A stretch of 59,067 nt of DNA from JACQFK01 sp964604905 (GTDB lineage Bacteria > Planctomycetota > MHYJ01 > JACPRB01): NCBI GenBank assembly GCA_964604905.1, contig CAZSCC010000698.1, forward strand, positions 1 to 59,067. The letters are read 5' to 3'. Positions 53,232-59,067 of this stretch are shown here, piece by piece (the first letter of the stretch is position 1; each line of letters begins with the position of its first letter). The notes under the pieces are model-generated. The model was given only the letters and a program-made list of their open reading frames with translations, made no database searches and was not told the DNA's origin. The translations under genes were made by a program, and so were the position numbers.

Positions 53232-55127
53232 ATGGCACAGACCGGAACCGAGCGCGAGGCGCGTCTCGACCTGCTCCTGGGCAAGATCGCCCTGGAACGA
53301 GGGCTCATTACGCAGATCCAGCTTCGGGAGGCGCTCGGAGAGCAGGCCCTGGGCGTGGCGCGCGGCCGGAAACTCCCGCGCCCTCTGGGCGCCATCTTCG
53401 CCTCGGAGAAAGCCCTCACCGACGCGCAGGTCGCGGCGTTGACGGCTGAGCTCGACCGGGTCCTCATCGGAGAGGATGAAGGCCGTAAGACCGACACGTT
53501 CCTCGGGCAAATCCTGGTGGACGCGGACCTCGTGGCTGCCAAGCACCTCGAACTTTGCCTCGTGGTCCAGGCGGAGATGCTGGAGCACGGTCACCATCCG
53601 ATCCCCCGCCTGGGAGAGATCCTCGTCCAGCAGGGTTTCGCCACCGGGGCCGACATCGATCAGGCCCTCGCGCTCCAGAAGGCGATGGTCCGCGTCTGCA
53701 CCGCGTGCGGGAAGTCGTGCAGCCTCTCGGGCTCGGGGGCGCCGGAGCGCTGTCCGGTGTGCGGCGGGCCGCTCCAGCCGCACTTGGCGCCCGGGAGCCT
53801 CTCCGGCTCGGTGCAGGCCCCCGCGGCTCCCGAGCCGGCGGCCGCCGCCGCGCCCAAGCGCCTCGGAAAATATGTCCTCCACCGCGTCCTGGGGCGCGGC
53901 GGCATGGGCGTGGTTTACGAGGCGCTCGACACCCAGCTCAACCGGAAGGTCGCGCTCAAGCTCATGCACCGGGTGAGGGGCTCGGATCCCCAGGAATCCT
54001 CTCACGAGATCGAGCGTTTCGTCCGCGAGGCTCAGGTGGCCGCGAAGCTCCGCCACCCCAACATCGTCAGCATCTACGAGGCGGGGGTCGTGGACGGCGA
54101 GCACTACATCGCAATGGAGCACATCGAGGGCCTCTCGATGGCCCAGTGGCGCAAGAGCGGCTCGATCACCATCCGCCAGCAGGTCCGCGTGCTTCGGGAC
54201 GTGGCCCTCGCGGTCCATCAGGCCCACCAGCAGGGGGTCACCCACCGCGACCTCAAGCCGCAGAACGTCATGATCGACTCCCGGATCAAGCCGTACGTGA
54301 CCGATTTCGGCCTGGCCAAGAAGGCGGGGCAGGACGTGAGCGTCTCGCTCACCGTCGAGGGGGCCATCCTGGGGACGCCCTGCTACATGAGCCCCGAGCA
54401 GGCGAGGGGGCGGAAGAGCGTGGGGAAGCGGTCGGACGTCTGGTCGCTCGGCGTCATGCTCTACGAGATTCTCGTGGGTCGCCCGCCGTTCCGGGGCGAG
54501 ACGCCGATGGCGATCCTGATGAAGATCCTGCGCGAACCGGTGCCGCCGCCGACCCAAGTCGCGCCGTCCCTCCTAAGAGGCCCGCTCTACCGGCCGCTCG
54601 AGGCGATCTGCATGGGAGCGCTCCAGAAGGAGCCGGAGCAGCGCACCGGCTCCGCAAAGGAGTTCGCGGACGACCTCTCCAAGTGGCTCAAGGGGGAGGA
54701 CGTGCGGGTGGTCGTGCGCCGTCCGCGCCGTGCGCCGAAGTGGGCGATCATCGCGGGGGCGGCCGTGCTGGTGGGACTCGCCGTGGCCGCAATCGTCGGA
54801 GTGGCGGGTCAGGGCTCGCGCTCGTCGCGCACGCTCTTGCGAGCCCGGGAGTACCTCGATTCGGGGCAGTCCGACGCGGCGCGGCAGCTCTTCGAGCGGG
54901 TCCTTGAGCGCGAGCCGGCGAACGCCGAGGCGATCGCGGGGCTCCAGCTCGCGAAGGCCCGGCTCGAGGCCCAGGCGGCGCGCGAGGAGATCGAGGAGCT
55001 CAAGGCCCAGCTCAAGAGATCCCTGAAGGAGGCGGTTTCGCAGGAGGAGCGGCGCGGGATCGAGGACCGCCTCCGGGCGGCGGAAGAGCGTGCCACTCGG
55101 TCGCGCCCGTCCGAGCCGGCGCGCTGA
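53232..55127 (+). CDS. Ser/Thr protein kinase with N-terminal GspE/PilB-like repeats
   Basis: 631 residues. The first 150 residues carry three repeats resembling the N-terminal domain of type II secretion/type IV pilus ATPases (LLGKIALERGLITQIQLREA; LGQILVDADLVAAKHLELC; LGEILVQQGFATGADIDQAL). A zinc ribbon (C156, C159, C174, C177) and a Pro/Ala linker lead to a full kinase domain (about 211-488): GRGGMG, K243 in VALK, HRDLKPQN at 338-345, DFG at 358-360, GTPCYMSPEQ. A transmembrane helix (about 503-525) and a TPR-like/coiled-coil tail follow. It is probably membrane-anchored with the kinase inside. The GspE-type repeats may bind a cyclic dinucleotide or a partner; this is inference. Confidence 0.88.
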   Translation: MAQTGTEREARLDLLLGKIALERGLITQIQLREALGEQALGVARGRKLPRPLGAIFASEKALTDAQVAALTAELDRVLIGEDEGRKTDTFLGQILVDADLVAAKHLELCLVVQAEMLEHGHHPIPRLGEILVQQGFATGADIDQALALQKAMVRVCTACGKSCSLSGSGAPERCPVCGGPLQPHLAPGSLSGSVQAPAAPEPAAAAAPKRLGKYVLHRVLGRGGMGVVYEALDTQLNRKVALKLMHRVRGSDPQESSHEIERFVREAQVAAKLRHPNIVSIYEAGVVDGEHYIAMEHIEGLSMAQWRKSGSITIRQQVRVLRDVALAVHQAHQQGVTHRDLKPQNVMIDSRIKPYVTDFGLAKKAGQDVSVSLTVEGAILGTPCYMSPEQARGRKSVGKRSDVWSLGVMLYEILVGRPPFRGETPMAILMKILREPVPPPTQVAPSLLRGPLYRPLEAICMGALQKEPEQRTGSAKEFADDLSKWLKGEDVRVVVRRPRRAPKWAIIAGAAVLVGLAVAAIVGVAGQGSRSSRTLLRAREYLDSGQSDAARQLFERVLEREPANAEAIAGLQLAKARLEAQAAREEIEELKAQLKRSLKEAVSQEERRGIEDRLRAAEERATRSRPSEPAR

Positions 55128-55285
55128 CTCGCCCTCGGACCGTTCGACAACCCGGGTGGGCGGGGCATGAGCGCGGCCTACGGACCCGGGGCGGCGGTCG
55201 ATCTCCCGGCCGCTGCGGCGGGAAAGACCGCCCTCGCCCAGATCGCCGAGACCGGCTCGGCCCGGCTCTCGCTGAGCGCCAAGCC

Positions 55286-55306
55286 GGAAGCTCAAGGCCG
55301 GCTTCC
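55286..55306. terminator. Hairpin between converging kinase and hrpB genes
   Basis: GGAAGC (55286-55291) and GCTTCC (55301-55306) pair around 9 nt; a second AGCTTCC at 55307 offers an alternative pairing. No T-run follows. The rest of 55128-55313 shows nothing else that I can support. Confidence 0.35.
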
Positions 55307-55313
55307 AGCTTCC

Positions 55314-57818
55314 TTAGGGCTTCTCCCGCCACTCGTGCTTCGGGTACTTTCTCTGGAGCTCCTTCCTGAGCTTCGGGTAGTGCTCCTTCCAGAAGCCCGC
55401 CAGGTCCCTCGTGATCTGCAGCGGACGCTGGCTGGGAGCGAGAATGTGGACGAGCGGGGACACGCGGGCGAGCGCGATCCTCGGCACCTGCCTCACCCCG
55501 TAGAGTTCCTGGATCCGCAGCGCGAGGAAGGGCGGCCCGTCCGCCGAGTAGGTCACCTTCGGCGTCTTCCCGTTCGACAGCTTGAGCCGCTCGGGCGCGT
55601 GCATTTCCACAAGGTCCTGCATGGCGGGATTGAGCCACTCGCGGAACGCCCGCTTCACTGGCCGGTCCTTCACGTCCTTCGCGGCGACGGCGCCGTGGCA
55701 GAGCTGCTCTAGGAGCGTCCGGCGGTCGGCGTCGGTGATGGGGGCGACTTCGAGCTCGGGGCACTCGCGGGCGAGGAGCCCGAGGCGGAGGATCCACTGG
55801 TCGACCCCGGCGTCCCAGTCCGAGAGCTTGATCCGGCCGGCCAGGATCTCCTCCGCGAGGAGCCGTGCCGCGGCGTCGGCGGGCGGCGGCTCGAACCGTT
55901 TCTTCTCGAGCACGAGGTCGCGAAAGCGGAGCCACTCCTCGGCCAGGACGCGCTTCGCCGCCGGATCGTAGAAGACCTCCGATCGCCGGCTCACGTCGCC
56001 CGGGAAGAGTTCTTCGAGCCACGCGGGCTCGATGGCCGTCGCGAGGCTCAGGATCGTCCTGTCCTTCGTCTTCCCCTCGACCTCGCGGATCTCGGCGGCG
56101 ACGAGGAGGGGACTCTTCCGGACGACGCTCTCCCGCGCGAGCACGCCTTTCCGGCCGTGGACGACTTCGCAGTCGAGCGTCCCCTCGTCGGCGCGCTTAG
56201 CCACCCGGTCGGAGAAGCCGATCAGGATGCACCGGCGCAGCGCCTCGTCGCCCGGGGAGCGACGGTCCGTGTCGAGCCCTTCGCGACGGGCAGTGGCTAG
56301 GAACTGCTCCAGGAGCGGACCGACCTGCCGCGCGGTGACGGCGTGGATGCCCGCCCTCTGGCAGGCGTCGAGCCGGAAGTCGTTCCTCGCGGCGAGCTCC
56401 CACGCCTTCATGAGGACGGAGAAATCCGAGGAGCCCGCCTCCTTCAAGCGATCGTCCCGGTCGGCGTGCCGGAGGAGCAGGTCGCGCCCCTGCGTGAGAG
56501 CGGCGACGAGCGCCGCCTCCCGGACGCAGCCGAGCTCCTGCGCGGCCAAGAGCATCCGGGAGTAGCGAGGGTGGACGGGGAATGCGAGCATGCGGCGGCC
56601 CAGATCGGTGATGTCGCCCTCGCGGATCGCTCCCAGGTCGGCGAGCAGCTCCTCCGCGTGCTGGAGCGCGCGGGCGGCGGGAGCTTCGAGCCATCGGAAC
56701 GCCCGGAGGTCCCGCACGCCCGCGGACTTCAGCGTGAGGACGACCTCGGAAAGGTCGAGCCGCTTCACCTCGGGGAGTTCCCGGGCCGGGCGGGCGGCGT
56801 GGTCCTTCGCCGTCCAGAGGCGGATGCAAAAGCCGGGAGCGGTGCGGCCCGCGCGGCCCGCGCGCTGGTCGGCGGAGGCGCGGCTGATCTTCTCGACGGT
56901 GAGGGTGTTGATCCCCCGGTAGGTATCATAGCGGGGGATGCGGGCCAGGCCGCTGTCGATGACCGCGCGGACGCCGTCGATCGTGATCGACGTCTCGGCG
57001 ACGTTGGTGGCGACCACGACCTTGGGCTGCGCGGTGCGCGCCACAGCGGCGTCCTGGTCGCGCGGGGAGAGTTCGCCGTGCAGCGGCAGGAGCAGGCGGC
57101 CCCGGGATTCCTTGCGGTCGCGGATCGCGTCGATCGTCCGCGCGATCTCGTACGCGCCGGGCATGAAGACGAGGGCGTCGCCGCGGCCGGCCGACCGGGC
57201 GAAGGCGTCGGCGGCCTGCTCCCAGACGGGGCGGGCGTCGGCGGCGGGGGCGTACTCGATCTCGACCGGGAAGGTACGGCCCTCGGAGACGAGCCGCGAG
57301 CAGGGCTTGAGGTAGGTCTCGAGCGCATCGCCATCGAGCGTGGCGGACATGACGACGATCCGCAGGTCGGGCCGCTCGCGCTCCTGGAGGTCGAGGGCCC
57401 GGGCGAGCGTGATGTCTCCGTAGAGGTGGCGCTCGTGGAACTCGTCGAAGATCAGCGCCGCGGTGCCCGCGAGCTTCGGGTCGTCGATCATCCTTCGGAG
57501 GAGGATCCCCTCGGTGACGAACTTGATCCTCGTCGCGGCGGAGGCGACGTTCTCGAATCGCACCTGGTAGCCGACTTCGCGGCCGAGCTCTGTGCCGAGC
57601 TCTTCCGACACGCGGGCGGCGAGGAGCCGGGCGGCCAGCCTCCGCGGCTGGAGGATCACGACCTGCCCGTGTCCGAGCAGCCCGTGCTTGAGGAGCATCT
57701 GGGGGACCTGGGTGGATTTCCCCGAGCCGGTGGGGGCCGAGAGGATCAGCCGGCGGCCCTCCTTGAGTTTTTCCAGGAGGTCGGGTTCGAGGGCGTAGAT
57801 CGGAAGAGGGGTGCTCAT
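55314..57818 (-). CDS. hrpB: ATP-dependent RNA helicase HrpB
   Basis: 834 residues from ATG 57818, the usual HrpB length. DEAH-box motifs: SAPTGSGKSTQVP (Walker A), ILQPRRLAARLLA, FDEFHERHLYGDI (DExH), VVMSATLDGDAL, VVATNVAETSITIDGV and SADQRAGRAGRTAPG. The HA2/OB and HrpB C-terminal domains follow (RYSRMLLAAQELGCVREAAL; EWLNPAMQDLVEMHAPERLKLSNG). The family unwinds RNA; in E. coli its role is poorly defined. Longer in-frame starts upstream have no support. Confidence 0.93.
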   Translation of the reverse strand: MSTPLPIYALEPDLLEKLKEGRRLILSAPTGSGKSTQVPQMLLKHGLLGHGQVVILQPRRLAARLLAARVSEELGTELGREVGYQVRFENVASAATRIKFVTEGILLRRMIDDPKLAGTAALIFDEFHERHLYGDITLARALDLQERERPDLRIVVMSATLDGDALETYLKPCSRLVSEGRTFPVEIEYAPAADARPVWEQAADAFARSAGRGDALVFMPGAYEIARTIDAIRDRKESRGRLLLPLHGELSPRDQDAAVARTAQPKVVVATNVAETSITIDGVRAVIDSGLARIPRYDTYRGINTLTVEKISRASADQRAGRAGRTAPGFCIRLWTAKDHAARPARELPEVKRLDLSEVVLTLKSAGVRDLRAFRWLEAPAARALQHAEELLADLGAIREGDITDLGRRMLAFPVHPRYSRMLLAAQELGCVREAALVAALTQGRDLLLRHADRDDRLKEAGSSDFSVLMKAWELAARNDFRLDACQRAGIHAVTARQVGPLLEQFLATARREGLDTDRRSPGDEALRRCILIGFSDRVAKRADEGTLDCEVVHGRKGVLARESVVRKSPLLVAAEIREVEGKTKDRTILSLATAIEPAWLEELFPGDVSRRSEVFYDPAAKRVLAEEWLRFRDLVLEKKRFEPPPADAAARLLAEEILAGRIKLSDWDAGVDQWILRLGLLARECPELEVAPITDADRRTLLEQLCHGAVAAKDVKDRPVKRAFREWLNPAMQDLVEMHAPERLKLSNGKTPKVTYSADGPPFLALRIQELYGVRQVPRIALARVSPLVHILAPSQRPLQITRDLAGFWKEHYPKLRKELQRKYPKHEWREKP

Positions 57819-57937
57819 GGGCGTGGGCCATCCTAGCGTCGGGGGGACGGGCGCGCGCGGAATTCGTCGAGGCGAAACGGCCCTGGATTCCCAAGAATCT
57901 TGCGACTCGCCCCCCGTCGCCCTTGTTCTCATAGGTG

Positions 57938-57960
57938 ATGGCGGGGGAAACCCCTCCATG
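57938..57960 (+). promoter_or_regulatory. GAAA-tetraloop hairpin covering a start codon
   Basis: ATGG-C-GGGG, loop GAAA, CCCC-T-CCAT: eight pairs with one mismatch (57938-57959). The distal arm contains the AT of the ATG at 57958 of the small frame, so the structure could block initiation. The G-run is also the only ribosome-site-like element. Confidence 0.4.
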
Positions 57961-58062
57961 AGCCACGCGCAGACCTTGTTCAGGAACGCCCGGGCCGCGA
58001 TCCTGGTCCTCCTGCTCTCGTGCTCGCCGGCGGCCGAGGATAGCAAAATGAAACGGGAGTGA
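57958..58062 (+). CDS. Possible small lipopeptide (34 residues)
   Basis: The frame reads MSHAQTLFRNARAAILVLLL then SCSPAAEDSKMKRE: a basic start, a hydrophobic core, a lipobox-like LLSC and a short charged tail. It is followed at 58128-58161 by a strong terminator in the same direction, which implies a plus-strand transcript here. The gap between hrpB and the next gene is otherwise empty (387 bp). It may be a small lipoprotein, the leader of a small RNA, or a chance frame; no homologue can be checked. Confidence 0.35.
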   Translation: MSHAQTLFRNARAAILVLLLSCSPAAEDSKMKRE

Positions 58063-58127
58063 GAAGCGGGGATGAGGGGGGAAGGGAAGGGGTACGGGAG
58101 GAGGGGAAGCGGAGAAAGTCGGACCTC

Positions 58128-58161
58128 AAAGCCCGCCGGAGCAGGAGGCGCGGGCTTTTTT
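58128..58161 (+). terminator. Rho-independent terminator
   Basis: AAAGCCCGC (58128-58136) pairs perfectly with GCGGGCTTT (58150-58158) and is followed by a run of six T (58156-58161) on the plus strand. It lies between the small plus-strand frame and the minus-strand toroid gene ending at 58206. It is the clearest classical terminator in the window. Confidence 0.75.
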
Positions 58162-58205
58162 CCAAGAGGGGTGGGTGCGTTGCATCCTTCTATTGTTGGA
58201 ACGCC

Positions 58206-59067
58206 TCACTTCGTTCCGAAAACATTGGCGTACCGGTAGTAGACCTCGAGAGTGAGGGCGTTGATGGCCGTGCAGTAGATGCGTCCCCCGGCCACGCTCC
58301 AGCGGTCCACGGGATCCCAGCTCCCGTTGCTGCATAGTGTCACGTCCAGCAGTTGATGCCCGACGATTGCCTCTTTCAAGTCCTCATTCCATGCCAACCA
58401 ATACTGACCCATGGGACCATCGTACTGGAACAGGGCCAGGCTGGCCCAGTGCCAGTAGTTGAAATCCAAGGCATTGGGCTCCCACCGTGGCTTGTCGCGG
58501 ATCAGGAGGCGGCAACCAGCTTCGATACGGGGATCTGACTTACGTTTTTCCAAGAAGATTCGTACCGCCACAGTCTCGGCGGTGCAAGTTTCGTGGCGCT
58601 CGAACCGGGCGTCTGATCGGCCATATGAAACACCTCCACCGCCCCTCGCAAGGTATCCTGCGCGACCGTCCGTCAGCTCAGTGACCTCGTCGTACCAGGC
58701 GCGGCAGCCGTCATAGCCGGTGCGCGGGAACGAGAGGCCGGAGATCTCGGCCGACTTGAGCACCATGGCCGCCCAGCCGGTGACGGACGAGTCGTTGTCG
58801 CCGCACTTGTAGCTGTAGCGCCAGGCCTTGCCGGGGTTCTGCGCGGCGATCGTGAAGTCGACCGCCTTCTGGGCCTGGTCCTTGAAGAGGTTCGAGCCGG
58901 TCAGGCCGTACGCCTCGGAGAGGGCCAGGGCGCAGATCGTGTGGTTGTACATGTACTTCTGGGCGTTGCGCGAGCCCACGCAGCCCTCGGGGTCCTGGTG
59001 GCTCATCATCCACTGGAGGCCCTTGCGGACGACGTCGCCGAAGCAGATGCCGTCGTAGGTGTCCTTC
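58206..59067 (-). CDS. Alpha/alpha-toroid (prenyltransferase/squalene-oxidase repeat) protein, C-terminal part
   Basis: At least 287 residues, open to the window edge, so the N-terminus is missing. Repeats typical of the toroid fold are VVRKGLQWMMSHQDPEGCVG, AVDFTIAAQNPGKAWRYSYK and DSSVTGWAAMVLKSAEISGL, and the end is AINALTLEVYYRYANVFGTK. It resembles the 46836-47984 product in repeat style but is divergent. The stretch 58200-58700 looks richer in A/T at third positions than the rest of the gene. Confidence 0.78.
   Translation of the reverse strand, partial: KDTYDGICFGDVVRKGLQWMMSHQDPEGCVGSRNAQKYMYNHTICALALSEAYGLTGSNLFKDQAQKAVDFTIAAQNPGKAWRYSYKCGDNDSSVTGWAAMVLKSAEISGLSFPRTGYDGCRAWYDEVTELTDGRAGYLARGGGGVSYGRSDARFERHETCTAETVAVRIFLEKRKSDPRIEAGCRLLIRDKPRWEPNALDFNYWHWASLALFQYDGPMGQYWLAWNEDLKEAIVGHQLLDVTLCSNGSWDPVDRWSVAGGRIYCTAINALTLEVYYRYANVFGTK

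Noticed and set aside
55167..55712. Plus-strand frame overlapping the end of hrpB
   Set aside because: It mostly mirrors the hrpB coding strand and has no recognisable domain.

Overview
The window looks like a chromosome piece from a Planctomycetota-type (PVC superphylum) bacterium with GC-rich DNA. Family content supports this: two sets of Planctomycete-typical DUF1549/DUF1553 and DUF1501 genes, one with a PSCyt1 haem domain; a 1,640-residue protein combining an SGNH-like domain, a PVC-type beta-propeller, HEAT repeats, PA14, a cupredoxin and cytochrome c; three Ser/Thr kinases of the zinc-ribbon/HEAT type; three ECF sigma factors; FG-GAP/UnbV and Gfo/Idh/MocA secreted proteins. No rRNA, tRNA, CRISPR array, transposase or phage gene was recognised. 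The species cannot be named from the sequence.

Layout. 1-4.9 kb is a signalling block: the start of a Ser/Thr kinase, then divergently an ECF sigma factor overlapping a zinc-finger/von Willebrand protein, then a kinase with HEAT repeats. 5-7.5 kb (minus strand) holds LapA-like, lipoprotein and aspartokinase genes. 7.6-18.6 kb is one long plus-strand series: a secreted beta-helix/Ig-like protein, a creatininase-like protein, an ECF sigma factor, a membrane anti-sigma/FecR/beta-helix fusion, an FG-GAP/UnbV protein and a toroid-plus-amidohydrolase fusion. It meets a minus-strand ECF sigma/transglutaminase/F5-8 fusion. 21.8-28 kb carries an O-methyltransferase-like gene and, divergently, IclR with PSCyt1/DUF1549/DUF1553 and DUF1501. 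28-36 kb is mostly metabolism and RNA modification: truD, a small zincin, glutaryl-CoA dehydrogenase, a lipoprotein, a DAHP synthase/prephenate dehydratase fusion and two methyltransferases. 36-48 kb has a secreted oxidoreductase, two probable selenoprotein genes, a second DUF1549/DUF1553 + DUF1501 set (the DUF1501 gene broken by an amber codon), a beta-CASP nuclease, an enoyl-CoA hydratase operon and a secreted alpha/alpha-toroid protein. 48-59 kb has the giant multidomain protein, a kinase, HrpB helicase, a possible small lipopeptide gene with its own terminator, and the end of a second toroid protein.

Main points. (1) Two reading frames are each interrupted by one in-frame UGA, at the redox position of a thioredoxin-like domain (U-x-x-C at 37781; C-U at 46647). 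Each UGA is followed by a small hairpin whose loop starts 23-24 nt downstream, as expected of bacterial selenocysteine insertion. (2) Several fusions couple transcription control or pathway ends to other domains: sigma-transglutaminase-F5/8, anti-sigma-FecR-beta-helix, anti-sigma-vWA, and DAHP synthase-prephenate dehydratase. (3) Many promoters sit so close to start codons that leaderless or nearly leaderless mRNAs are likely. (4) Several families of short palindromic and direct repeats lie between genes.
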